A stretch of 37,723 nt of DNA, taken from positions 1 through 37,723 of the forward strand of contig JAGBAS010000030.1 of NCBI GenBank assembly GCA_017938885.1, given 5' to 3'. The notes beneath the pieces are model-generated. The model did no database searches and was not told the DNA's origin. It was given only the letters and a program-made list of their open reading frames with translations. The position numbers were made by a program, and so were the translations under genes. Source of the stretch: Clostridia bacterium. GTDB lineage: Bacteria; Bacillota; Clostridia; Oscillospirales; CAG-272. Positions 25,732 to 34,138 of this stretch are shown here, in pieces (the stretch's first letter is position 1; each line of letters opens with the position of its first letter).

Positions 25732-26718
25732 GTGACCCCACAGCAAGACCGCGAGGGAAGCGTTTTCCCCTTGGCGGATACCCATAAGCGTTACAACACC
25801 TACGACGCCTGGCTGAAATCCACCTTCGGCGGCAAGTGCGCCAAGATCCCTCTGGACGCGGGGTTTACCTGTCCCAATATGGACGGAAAATGCGGCGTGG
25901 GCGGGTGCATCTACTGCTCGGGGCGGGGAAGCGGGGACTTCGCCGAGTCGCCCATGATCCCCCTACGGGAGCAGTACGACCGTCAGCGGGAATTCCTTGC
26001 CCAAAAGTGGCCCACCGAGCGATGCATCCCCTACTTCCAGGCGCGAACCAATACATACGCACCCGCGGATGTCCTGCGCTCCCTCTTTGAGGAGGCTCTG
26101 ACCTGGCCCGGGGTGGTGGGCATGAATATCGCCACCCGCGCCGACTGTCTGCCCGAGGAGACGGTGTCACTTCTGCGCGAGCTGTCCGAGAGGACGGTGC
26201 TGACGGTGGAGCTGGGGCTTCAGACCGCCCATGATCGTACCGCCGCTCTGATCAACAGAGGCCACACCTACGCAGACTTTCTGGAGGGCTACAACCGTCT
26301 GCGGACAGGCGCGCCCAAGGCGTTGGTCTGCGTCCACCTCATCTTCGGCCTCCCCGGCGAGACTCAGGCGGATATGCTGGAGACGGTACGCCGCGTGGCG
26401 GAGCTTCGTTCCCATCAGGTCAAACTCCACCTGCTCCACGTCCTGCGGGGGACTGTCCTCGGCGAGATGTATGAGGTAGGGACGTATACCCCCATGGAAA
26501 GGGACACCTACGTGGAGACCGTGGTCAAGGCTCTGGAGCTGTTACCCCCCGACACCGTCATCGCCCGCCTGACGGGTGACGGAGCGGCGGAGGATCTCCT
26601 CGCTCCCCTGTGGAGCCGCCGCAAGAGGGAGGTGCTGAACGCCATCGACAAGTGGCTGGCCGCCTCGGATACGTGGCAGGGAAGGGAATTTAACCGTTTG
26701 TCCGTAAGTAAACAATGA
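25732..26718 (+). CDS. radical SAM protein, TIGR01212/YhcC type
   Basis: This 328-residue protein has the extended radical SAM cysteine pattern C47...C59-x2-C62 in FTCPNMDGKCGVGGCIYCSG. It also has NTYDAWLKSTFGGKCAKIPL before it and VELGLQTAHDRTAALINRGH after it. These match the YhcC family, whose chemistry is not settled; it is related to the Elp3/MiaB-like radical SAM proteins. The start is GTG 25732, with AAGGAGG at 25718-25724 and a promoter just upstream. The frame is open further upstream but that part is not transcribed. Confidence 0.9.
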   Translation: MTPQQDREGSVFPLADTHKRYNTYDAWLKSTFGGKCAKIPLDAGFTCPNMDGKCGVGGCIYCSGRGSGDFAESPMIPLREQYDRQREFLAQKWPTERCIPYFQARTNTYAPADVLRSLFEEALTWPGVVGMNIATRADCLPEETVSLLRELSERTVLTVELGLQTAHDRTAALINRGHTYADFLEGYNRLRTGAPKALVCVHLIFGLPGETQADMLETVRRVAELRSHQVKLHLLHVLRGTVLGEMYEVGTYTPMERDTYVETVVKALELLPPDTVIARLTGDGAAEDLLAPLWSRRKREVLNAIDKWLAASDTWQGREFNRLSVSKQ

Positions 26719-26799
26719 ACCGATAAAACGGACGCGCGCCCCTGCGGGGCATGGTATCGGATCGAAACACAAACCAAACATAAGAAAGGAAACACCGTT

Positions 26800-28932
26800 A
26801 TGGCACAAGCATTACAGAGAGCCTCCTGGATCTGGAGACGAGGCGAGGTCGGCCGGGATGAATTCTGCGATTTTCTCTCCACCGTAGCCGTCCCCGAGGT
26901 GGGCAAGCGCTACTTTCTCCACATTGCCTGTGATTCCAACTATACCGTCTGGATGAACGGTCGTCTTTGCGCCTTCGGGCAGTACGCCGACTACCCCGAC
27001 TACAAGGTCTACGACCGGGTGGAGATCACCGACTCTCTCCGTGCAGGGCTGAACCGCATGGTTACCGTGGTGTGGTACTATGGTATCGACTCCCAGACCT
27101 ACCGGAAGGGCGAGGCGGGTCTCATCTTTGAGATCGTGGACGAGGACGACAACGTCATCACCTACTCCGACGAGACGGTGCTCTCCCGCCCCTCCCGTGA
27201 CTACATCTCGGGCAAGTGCCACCTGATCTCGGCTCAGCTGGGCCCCACCTACCACTACGATATGAAGGGCTACGACGGATTCTTGGAGCTGGGCTGTGAG
27301 GGCTTCGAGCGCAGCCACGTGGTGCCCACCATCTCCAAGGCCTTCCACATCCGCCCCAACCAAAAGCTGACCCTGGAGCCCCGCGTCCGCGGTATGGTCT
27401 GCCGTACCGGTTGCTTCAAGTACACCACGAATGACGAGCGGGCTTCGGTGAATATGCAGTACGCCGCCATCTCGGGGCGTTACCCCCACGAAATGATGAA
27501 ATCGGGGGATATGTATTTTGGCTCTCCCGTGAAGCTCGTTTCCGATTCCTCTGAGTTTGACGGTGTCTTCTTCATCGTGGATCTCAAGGCGGAGACGGCG
27601 GGATTTTTGGATATCGACCTGGAGGTTCCCGCCGACTGCCGTCTGGACGTGGGCTTCGGGGAGCATCTGAAGGACGGCGTCTGCCGCACCTCTGTCAGAG
27701 GGTTCTTCGCCGAGATCGATCTGAAGGCCGGCCGCAACACCTGGCTCCACACCTTCCGCCGCTTCGGTTGTCGGTATTTGCAATTCTTCGTCCACTCTTC
27801 CGAGGTCACGGTACATTACGCCGGCCTACGCCCCACTCTGTACCCCCTGAAGCACAAGGAATACAAGAGCGGCAACCTCTTGCGCGAGACCATCTACAAG
27901 GTCTGCCAGAACACCCTCCAGCAGTGTCTCCACGAGCATTACGAGGACTGCCCCTGGCGTGAGCAGGCCCTCTACACCATGGATTCCCGCAACCAGATGC
28001 TCTGCGGCTACTACGCCTTCGGGGAGACCGAGGCCGCCCGCGCCGCCTTGGAGCTGATCTCCCACGGTGTCCGCGACGACGGACTGCTCATGCTCTGCTA
28101 TCCCGCAGGATTGGATTTCCCCATCCCCGCCTTCTCCTGTATGTACTTCGTGCAGATGGACGAGTACATCCGCCATTCGGGCGACGTTACCCTGGCCGCC
28201 GCCGTCTTTGACAAGCTGGAGACCATCATCAAGACCTTCCACAAGAAGGTCCAGCCCGAGGGGGTCATTGAGAACTTCTACGGCAAGGCTCCCAGCGGGA
28301 AGAATGACTACTGGAACTTCTACGAGTGGTCCGCCACTATGAACGGCCACTTCGCCGAGACCGACAGACGGCTGGAGTGCCCCCTCAACTGCTTCTACTC
28401 CCTGGCCATGCAGTCTCTGGCCAATATCTGCGACGCCCTGGGCAAGACCGAGTACGCCATCGAGCTTCGAGCGCGGGTAAAATCCCTCAACGCCGCCATT
28501 GCCGAGGTGTTCTACACCCCCGAGACGAGGCTCTTCGAGTCCTTCGACTGCATCCACCGAGGCTGGTATACCGTGCTGACCCAGTCTCTCGCCATGCTCT
28601 GCGGCGCGGCCGAGGGAGTGGACACCACCGTCATGCTCCAGGCCATGGCCACCAACGGAAAGACCGAGGTGGGCATCGACCTGGTCCCCAATACCCTGTC
28701 CATGAACGCCTTCCGTTTCGATGCCCTTCTGGCGGTGGACCGCGAGAAGTACGCTCCCGTGATCCTGGCCGAGCTGGACCGCGATTACCTCTATATGCTC
28801 CGCGAGGGTGCCACCACCTTCTGGGAGACCATTGTCGGCGCCGACGACTTTGCCGACGCGGGCTCTCTCTGCCACGGCTGGTCGGCACTGCCCGTGTACT
28901 ACTACGAGATTCTGGATCCCTGTGGTAATTGA
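26800..28932 (+). CDS. alpha-L-rhamnosidase-like glycoside hydrolase (GH78)
   Basis: This 710-residue protein has no signal peptide and is probably cytoplasmic. The N-terminus is a jelly-roll domain (HIACDSNYTVWMNGRLCAFG; YPDYKVYDRVEI), followed by a beta-sandwich with FGxRYLQ-like FRRFGCRYLQFF. The (alpha/alpha)6 barrel has the GH78 acid motif HYEDCPWREQALYTMDSRNQ at about residues 380-400, with catalytic glutamate candidates in it, and WETI plus SLCHGWSALPVYYY near the end. GH78 enzymes release L-rhamnose from pectin fragments or glycosides after uptake. It is shorter than most family members. AAGAAAGGA precedes the ATG. Confidence 0.85.
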   Translation: MAQALQRASWIWRRGEVGRDEFCDFLSTVAVPEVGKRYFLHIACDSNYTVWMNGRLCAFGQYADYPDYKVYDRVEITDSLRAGLNRMVTVVWYYGIDSQTYRKGEAGLIFEIVDEDDNVITYSDETVLSRPSRDYISGKCHLISAQLGPTYHYDMKGYDGFLELGCEGFERSHVVPTISKAFHIRPNQKLTLEPRVRGMVCRTGCFKYTTNDERASVNMQYAAISGRYPHEMMKSGDMYFGSPVKLVSDSSEFDGVFFIVDLKAETAGFLDIDLEVPADCRLDVGFGEHLKDGVCRTSVRGFFAEIDLKAGRNTWLHTFRRFGCRYLQFFVHSSEVTVHYAGLRPTLYPLKHKEYKSGNLLRETIYKVCQNTLQQCLHEHYEDCPWREQALYTMDSRNQMLCGYYAFGETEAARAALELISHGVRDDGLLMLCYPAGLDFPIPAFSCMYFVQMDEYIRHSGDVTLAAAVFDKLETIIKTFHKKVQPEGVIENFYGKAPSGKNDYWNFYEWSATMNGHFAETDRRLECPLNCFYSLAMQSLANICDALGKTEYAIELRARVKSLNAAIAEVFYTPETRLFESFDCIHRGWYTVLTQSLAMLCGAAEGVDTTVMLQAMATNGKTEVGIDLVPNTLSMNAFRFDALLAVDREKYAPVILAELDRDYLYMLREGATTFWETIVGADDFADAGSLCHGWSALPVYYYEILDPCGN

Positions 28933-29002
28933 GCGGGGGTTCATGCCTGTGATTTGGCTCTTTTGACCAAAAATCCAACTTTCATCCTGTAGGAAGTGAC
29001 AA

Positions 29003-29031
29003 TTTACAAATTGTGCGAAATGTGATATAAT
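29003..29031 (+). promoter_or_regulatory. promoter of surface protein gene A
   Basis: TTTACA (29003-29008), a 17-base spacer and TATAAT (29026-29031) with TGA before it (extended -10). It lies 71 bases before the start codon, leaving room for a short leader. The same layout recurs before the paralogue at 30915. Confidence 0.88.
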
Positions 29032-29102
29032 GTATAGTGATCGGACGGTATACCGTCTGTACATCAGCCGTGAAATACGGTACATTTGAAAGGAGAAACA
29101 CC

Positions 29103-30689
29103 ATGACTAAGCGCATCATTGCTCTGTTGCTCTGTGCTCTGATGATCCTCACCATGATCCCCGTGATGGCCATCAGTACCTCTGCCGCAGGCGACGGTAT
29201 GTGGACCACCTACCGCTTTGCAAGCGAGTACGACGACCCCGATGAGGAGCCCGATCCCAACGAGGAGCCCTCCGTTTACAAGCCCGAGCCCGGCTACACC
29301 TACACCTCCGAGGGCTTCACCATTGTTCCCGCTGACTACACCGATACCACTCCCTCCATGTCTGTCGTGTCCAAGGACAAGCAGAACATCAAGGACGGTA
29401 TCTACCTCCAGTTCCGTATTGACGACTACTCCTACGACGGCGGCACCGGCGCAGACCAGTGGATCTGCCTGTCCCTGACCACCGAGGAGAAGGTCGCCCC
29501 CGGCTCTACCAACTACGGCGGCGGCTGGCTGACCCTGATCCGCGGCACCGGTAACGGTGCCGGTACCTCCCTGCCTCACCTGACCGATCCCGCCACCGAG
29601 GACTTCGGCGGTACCTTCAACAACAAGGGTTCCATCGCCATTACCGCTCCCCTGGATGACGACGGCCGTGAGATCTACACCTTCGAGGTCACCCATAACG
29701 GTACAGAGTATGAGATGAAGGTCAACGGCGTTGTCCAGCCTTCCGCTACTGAAGCCACCCAGCTGCTGGATAAGCTGGATGCCAACGGCGACTTCTACGT
29801 CGGTATCAACGTCCAGGCCGGTGTCAAGAACGGTACGGCCGCTCTGACCATTCTGAAGTACGGTACCTCCGAGGCCGATGCTACTGTTCCTGTGGGTAAC
29901 GACTCCAAGGAGCCCGAGGAGAACCAGATGACCATCGCTCCCATCGAGGATGCCAGCACCATCGAGGCCAACAAGCCCGCGATCCTGTGGACTCCCGAGA
30001 CCATCAAGATCAATGGCGGTAACAACTGCACCTTCACCGTTCTGGGTGACAACACCTGGCGCGTGAACGCTACCGATACCGCTGTGTTCATGAACTTCAG
30101 CCCCAAGAGAAAGTGGTCCTACGCCGGTGAGGACTTCCCCGTGTTCGGTATCATGTTCCGTAACATCTGGACCGAGGGCGGTACCCTGTGGTACGCCGCA
30201 GGCGACGTCATGGGTGCTAAGGACGGCTGTAACTTCCCCGTGTCCATCTACGACGGTGAGTTCTACGGTGAGGACGAGGAGTACGTCTTCATTCCCTGGG
30301 ATCTGACCGATCTGTGGGAGGGCCGTATCAACACCATCCGTCTGGACTTCGCTATTGAGGACGAGGCCAACCGTGAGTTCGACATCTGCTTCGCCGGTAT
30401 GTTCCGTTCCGAGGACGAGGCTTACGCCTATGCTGAGGAGTACCTGAGAACGACCACCGACGTGGATCCCGACGCCACCAAGGAGGAGACCGTGCCCGAG
30501 ACCGATCCCGAGACCGATCCCGAGACCACTCCCGACGGCGATGCTACCCAGGCTCCCGAGGGCGGCGATGCCACCAATGCTCCCGAGACCGAGGCACCCA
30601 AGGAGGGTTGCGGCGGTATCATCAGCTTTGGCGCAGTCGCGATCCTCTCTGCCGCCGCTGCTGCTGTGGCTCTGAAGAAGAAGGACTGA
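29103..30689 (+). CDS. secreted, C-terminally anchored surface protein A
   Basis: This 528-residue protein has a Sec signal peptide (MTKRIIALLLCALMILTMIP, cleavage near STSAA). The first beta-rich domain (about 35-285) has VRIDDY-like FRIDDYSYDGG and YTFEVTHNGTEYEMKVNG, suggesting a LamG/concanavalin-like fold. The second domain (about 300-455) has DFPVFGIMFRNIWTEGGTLW and FYGEDEEYVFIPWDL. An acidic PETDPET linker follows, then the tail EGCGGIISFGAVAILSAAAA and KKKD. There is no LPXTG. The role is unknown; carbohydrate binding is a guess. GAAAGGAG supports the ATG at 29103, and the frame upstream is noise. Confidence 0.85.
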   Translation: MTKRIIALLLCALMILTMIPVMAISTSAAGDGMWTTYRFASEYDDPDEEPDPNEEPSVYKPEPGYTYTSEGFTIVPADYTDTTPSMSVVSKDKQNIKDGIYLQFRIDDYSYDGGTGADQWICLSLTTEEKVAPGSTNYGGGWLTLIRGTGNGAGTSLPHLTDPATEDFGGTFNNKGSIAITAPLDDDGREIYTFEVTHNGTEYEMKVNGVVQPSATEATQLLDKLDANGDFYVGINVQAGVKNGTAALTILKYGTSEADATVPVGNDSKEPEENQMTIAPIEDASTIEANKPAILWTPETIKINGGNNCTFTVLGDNTWRVNATDTAVFMNFSPKRKWSYAGEDFPVFGIMFRNIWTEGGTLWYAAGDVMGAKDGCNFPVSIYDGEFYGEDEEYVFIPWDLTDLWEGRINTIRLDFAIEDEANREFDICFAGMFRSEDEAYAYAEEYLRTTTDVDPDATKEETVPETDPETDPETTPDGDATQAPEGGDATNAPETEAPKEGCGGIISFGAVAILSAAAAAVALKKKD

Positions 30690-30719
30690 TCCTTCCGTCT
30701 GAGCTCTGACATATGAGTC

Positions 30720-30749
30720 AACCCCCTCCGCAGATGCGGAGGGGGTTTT
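30720..30749 (+). terminator. terminator of surface protein gene A
   Basis: AACCCCCTCCGCA, loop GA, TGCGGAGGGGGTTTT is a perfect 13-pair hairpin with a short T-run. It is preceded by ACATATGAGT, as is the terminator after the paralogue. Confidence 0.92.
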
Positions 30750-30829
30750 ATACGGATTCGGATGAAAATTTTGTCAGAATATCTATAGATTGCTCACAAG
30801 GTTTCGTGTATTTTTGCAATATTTGTTTA

Positions 30830-30858
30830 TTGCCTTTCCGCAGGATATGTGATATAAT
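30830..30858 (+). promoter_or_regulatory. promoter of surface protein gene B
   Basis: TTGCCT (30830-30835), a 17-base spacer and TATAAT (30853-30858) preceded by TGA (extended -10). The -35 matches 4 of 6 bases. It gives gene B its own transcript, separate from gene A by the terminator at 30720. Confidence 0.8.
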
Positions 30859-30914
30859 AATATCACTACGGCTATGCGCTATGCATGGCAAATTTAGAAA
30901 GGAGTTTTTTCAAC

Positions 30915-32507
30915 ATGAAAAAGCTGATTGCGTTGGTCATCGCTGTTGTCATGGTTCTCTCCATGATCCCCGTGATGGCTATTTCTACCTCCGCAGCCGT
31001 TGAGGGTGATTGGAATGTTCTCCGTAACCCCGATACCTACATCGCTGAGGAAGAGGGCGAGGTCGTGATTCCCGCTCCCGGCTACCAGTACACCAACGAG
31101 GGTCTCATGACCATCGCTCCCGACTGGTCCAACTACACCCCCTTCTTTACGATCCAGACCAAGGAAGCCAAGTCCCTGCAGGATGGCTTCTTTATGGAAG
31201 TCCGCATCGACGACTATCCTTACGGCGGTGAGGATGGCTCTGCCGACCACTGGATCTCCTTCAACATCTCTGACAGAAAGAACGTTGCTCCCGGTAACGT
31301 GGACTTCGGTAACAACTGGCTGTGCCTGATCCGCGGCGCAGGCGCAGGTGCCGCTGAGTGCCAGAGCTTCATCACCAATCAGACCACCGAGGAGACTCCC
31401 GGCTCCTTCCCCATCCAGGGTACCACCTCCATCACCGCTCCCATGGACGATGACGGCCGTGAGACCTACACCTTCGAGGTTTCCTTCGACGGCACCGCTT
31501 ACGACATCAAGGTCAACGGTTTGACTGTCGGCGGTATGCCCGCTGTCAGCGATAAGCTCATCAGCATGAACGAGAACGGCGAGCTCTACGTCGGTGTCAC
31601 CATGCACTGCGGCGTGAAGGACGCTACCACCTCTATCACCCTGACCAAGGCCGGTACCTCCGCTTCCGATGCTACGGTTCCCGTGGGTGACGATTCCGCT
31701 CAGCCCGAGGACAACAGACTGGTCTTCGGCGATCTGATCGATCCCTCCACCATTCCCGCAAACGCTCCTGCTCTGCTGTTCGATGCCACCAAGGAGACCT
31801 TCAAGAACGATCCTAAGGGCGTTGACCTGCGACTGACCGCCCAGGGTGACAACTCCTACCATCTGGAGGCTGTCGGCCCCGCTCCTTACTTCCAGTGGTC
31901 CATCAAGTCTGAGCTGACCGTCAATCAGTCCGACTTCCCCGTCTTCGCTATGCTGATGAAGAATTTCTGGGGCACCGACGGCGGTATCTACTACTGCGCC
32001 GGCGAGATCATGTCCTGCCGCGACGACTACAAGACCTCTTGGTCCATCTACGATGACGGTTGCCAGTTCTACGGTGAGGACGAGGAGTACGTCCTGGTCG
32101 TGGTTGACCTGGCTGATCTGGAGCTCATCGACGAGCTCAACTCCGGCCGTATCCACAACGTCCGTCCCTTCTTCTCGGTGACCGATACCACCGATCTGGA
32201 GGCTTGCCAGTGGGATATCAACTTCATGGGCTACTTCCGTTCCATCGAGGAGGCTCAGAACTATACCGCTGCCCGTCTGAACATGGAGGCTGCTACCGAG
32301 GAGCCCACTGAGGCCCCCACCCAGGCTCCCGAGACCGATCCCGAGACCACTCCCGACGGCGATGCTACCCAGGCTCCCGGCGGCGATGCCACCAATGCTC
32401 CCGAGACCGAGGCACCCAAGGAGGGTTGCGGCGGTATCATCAGCTTTGGCGCAGTTGCGATCCTCTCTGCCGCCGCTGCTGCCGTGGCTCTGAAGAAGAA
32501 GGACTGA
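30915..32507 (+). CDS. secreted, C-terminally anchored surface protein B (paralogue of A)
   Basis: This 530-residue protein is a tandem paralogue of the gene at 29103. The signal peptide MKKLIALVIAVVMVLSMIPV shares the stretch MIPVMAISTSAA with A. The first domain repeats the A features (MEVRIDDYPYGG; YTFEVSFDGTAYDIKVNG; SDATVPVGDDS), and the second has DFPVFAMLMKNFWGTDGGIY and FYGEDEEYVLVVVDL. The last 177 bases, encoding the PETDPETTP linker and the GCGGIISFGAVAIL..KKKD tail, are almost identical to A, while the rest is strongly diverged. AAAGGAG sets the ATG at 30915. Function unknown. Confidence 0.85.
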   Translation: MKKLIALVIAVVMVLSMIPVMAISTSAAVEGDWNVLRNPDTYIAEEEGEVVIPAPGYQYTNEGLMTIAPDWSNYTPFFTIQTKEAKSLQDGFFMEVRIDDYPYGGEDGSADHWISFNISDRKNVAPGNVDFGNNWLCLIRGAGAGAAECQSFITNQTTEETPGSFPIQGTTSITAPMDDDGRETYTFEVSFDGTAYDIKVNGLTVGGMPAVSDKLISMNENGELYVGVTMHCGVKDATTSITLTKAGTSASDATVPVGDDSAQPEDNRLVFGDLIDPSTIPANAPALLFDATKETFKNDPKGVDLRLTAQGDNSYHLEAVGPAPYFQWSIKSELTVNQSDFPVFAMLMKNFWGTDGGIYYCAGEIMSCRDDYKTSWSIYDDGCQFYGEDEEYVLVVVDLADLELIDELNSGRIHNVRPFFSVTDTTDLEACQWDINFMGYFRSIEEAQNYTAARLNMEAATEEPTEAPTQAPETDPETTPDGDATQAPGGDATNAPETEAPKEGCGGIISFGAVAILSAAAAAVALKKKD

Positions 32508-32536
32508 GCTTCAGCCTGATTCCTCACATATGAGTT

Positions 32537-32567
32537 ACCCCCTCCGCGCTTTGCGGAGGGGGTTTTT
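32537..32567 (+). terminator. terminator of surface protein gene B
   Basis: ACCCCCTCCGC, loop GCTTT, GCGGAGGGGGT followed by a T-run. It is a near copy of the gene A terminator with a changed loop, and it has the same ACATATGAGT sequence just upstream. Confidence 0.92.
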
Positions 32568-32596
32568 CATCGGTTAAAAGAATTCATGAATTCATA

Positions 32597-32625
32597 TTGC
32601 AAAATTCATATTTATTCGCTATAAT
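32597..32625 (+). promoter_or_regulatory. promoter of surface protein gene C
   Basis: TTGCAA (32597-32602), a 17-base spacer and TATAAT (32620-32625). The region is AT-rich. It leaves a leader of about 125 bases before the start codon, longer than for genes A and B, in which I see no recognised riboswitch. Confidence 0.82.
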
Positions 32626-32757
32626 AGAATCGGAATCCATGTGATTCGACAGCCTTTTCCGACGAAATGAGAGACGTGCGTCCGGGAGCTCTGCGGGTTC
32701 TTGGGACTTTGTCCTCCGTCGCGATCATCCAACAACGGCTTGTGAAAGGATCCTGCT

Positions 32758-33903
32758 ATGATGAAACGATTTTGGTCGATCCTGATTGCGCTTTGCCTGT
32801 CCTCCGTATTCCTTGTCCCGGTTCTGCCCGCAAGGGCGGCTGAGGAGGCCTGGAGCGTCTACTGCCTGGAGCCCGACGAGCAGGGAATGCCGCATTACCA
32901 GGCTCCCCCTCATTTCGCCTACACCGAAAAGGGATTGGTCATCACCGCCCGCGAGGGCTCGCGCAGCTTCACCGCCCAAACGGCTTACCCTTGCGATCTG
33001 AGCCGGGGCTTTTACATGGAGATCACCCTGGAGCGTCCCGTGGAAATGGCCGCTCTTGCCTTCCACGTGTGGGAGCAGAACGGCGTGGCGGTCTCCAATT
33101 ACCATTGCGGCAGCGGTTGGCAGGGCATCCTCCAGGTCACCGAGCAAGAGCGGCAATATATGGCCAGCATCAATATTCTGGGCTCGCCCAGCCCCGACAA
33201 GCCGGGAAGCGCGGGGATCCTTGGCAACATGGCGGTGGATGCACCCGTCAACCCGGACGGCACCATCACCTACAGCCTCAGCTTCCGTGACGATATCCTG
33301 CGAATCAACGGCACCGACGTGGTGGGGCATGAGGATATTCTGATGTTTCTGAGTACCCTGAGGAGCGACGAAAGCTTTTTCGTGGGCATCACTATGACGA
33401 CGTCGGATCCCGCGTCGGCCGTCCCGGTCACCATTACCCGCTTTGGTGTGGATCGGGACAGCGCGACGGTTCCCGGACGGGAGCCGCCTCCCTCGGATAC
33501 CCGCCCTGCTGAAACCGACCAAGACCCTGCTCCGCCCGAGGACAGCCGTCCCTCTGAGCCGGGCGAAACAAAACCCTTTGAACCGAGCGAAACAAAGCCC
33601 TCCGAGCCGCCTGCATCCGGGAATACCGAGAACACGACCTCGGATGAAGAAGGCGGCGAACACACCAACCCGATCGAGGAGGTCACGACGGGGAAGATCG
33701 TGGAGGATTTTGACAGCCCGTATCGGGAGACCGAGCCCGAAACGAGAAAGCCCTTCGGCGGCGAGGACGAGATGAAATCCTTCATCGACAAATTGGAGAA
33801 ATGGGCAACCGAGGGATGCGGCTCCCTGCTGGATTTCGCAGGGATGTGGATGATCGCCCTCTTTACCGGTCTTGGCCTTCTTCTGCGAAAGCGCGGGTAC
33901 TAA
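32758..33903 (+). CDS. secreted, C-terminally anchored surface protein C (short relative of A and B)
   Basis: This 381-residue protein has a signal peptide (MMKRFWSILIALCLSSVFLV, cleavage near ARA) and one domain related to the first domain of A and B. It has APPHFAYTEKGLVITA, RGFYMEITLE, the ITRFGVDRDSATVPG ending and the same spacing to the linker. The second domain is missing. A Pro/Glu/Ser/Thr linker (about 240-340) leads to the tail EGCGSLLDFAGMWMIALF and RKRGY, the same design as GCGG..KKKD. GAAAGGA supports the first of two adjacent ATGs. The function is unknown. Confidence 0.78.
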   Translation: MMKRFWSILIALCLSSVFLVPVLPARAAEEAWSVYCLEPDEQGMPHYQAPPHFAYTEKGLVITAREGSRSFTAQTAYPCDLSRGFYMEITLERPVEMAALAFHVWEQNGVAVSNYHCGSGWQGILQVTEQERQYMASINILGSPSPDKPGSAGILGNMAVDAPVNPDGTITYSLSFRDDILRINGTDVVGHEDILMFLSTLRSDESFFVGITMTTSDPASAVPVTITRFGVDRDSATVPGREPPPSDTRPAETDQDPAPPEDSRPSEPGETKPFEPSETKPSEPPASGNTENTTSDEEGGEHTNPIEEVTTGKIVEDFDSPYRETEPETRKPFGGEDEMKSFIDKLEKWATEGCGSLLDFAGMWMIALFTGLGLLLRKRGY

Positions 33904-33995
33904 CGGGTCTGCCGTACCAAAAGGCGTTTCGGGCTTGGCGCCCCGCATCCTGTCTCGTATGCCCGAAGGCGCATCCTTTGATCGGCTGATATTGT

Positions 33996-34036
33996 GAGAT
34001 CTCCTGTGTTTTGGACACTTGGGGGTCTCTTTTTTT
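33996..34036 (+). terminator. terminator after surface protein gene C
   Basis: GAGATCTCC (33996-34004) pairs with GGGGGTCTC (34021-34029) with two G-T pairs. An inner GTGT/ACAC pairing is possible. Seven Ts follow. It separates gene C from the PadR operon. Confidence 0.85.
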
Positions 34037-34074
34037 GAAAAAAATATAGGATTTGTTATATATTTTATCGGGAA

Positions 34075-34114
34075 ATACCTTGACAGGCGAGGTATAATGT
34101 GTTATAATATACCT
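34075..34114 (+). promoter_or_regulatory. PadR operon promoter with three operator half-sites
   Basis: The promoter is TTGACA (34080-34085), a 17-base spacer and TATAAT (34103-34108) with TGT before it. A second TATAAT is at 34093-34098 but is badly spaced. Three six-base half-sites overlap it: ATACCT (34075-34080), AGGTAT (34090-34095) and ATACCT (34109-34114). They form inverted pairs with 9- and 13-base gaps, covering both core elements. PadR proteins usually repress their own operon from such sites, so autoregulation is likely. Confidence 0.82.
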
Positions 34115-34138
34115 GCGACATGAAAAGGAGGTGTTACC

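Noticed and set aside
29103..33903. LPXTG-type sortase anchoring of the three secreted proteins
   Set aside because: No LPxTG or close variant occurs before the C-terminal hydrophobic segments, and no sortase gene is in the window.
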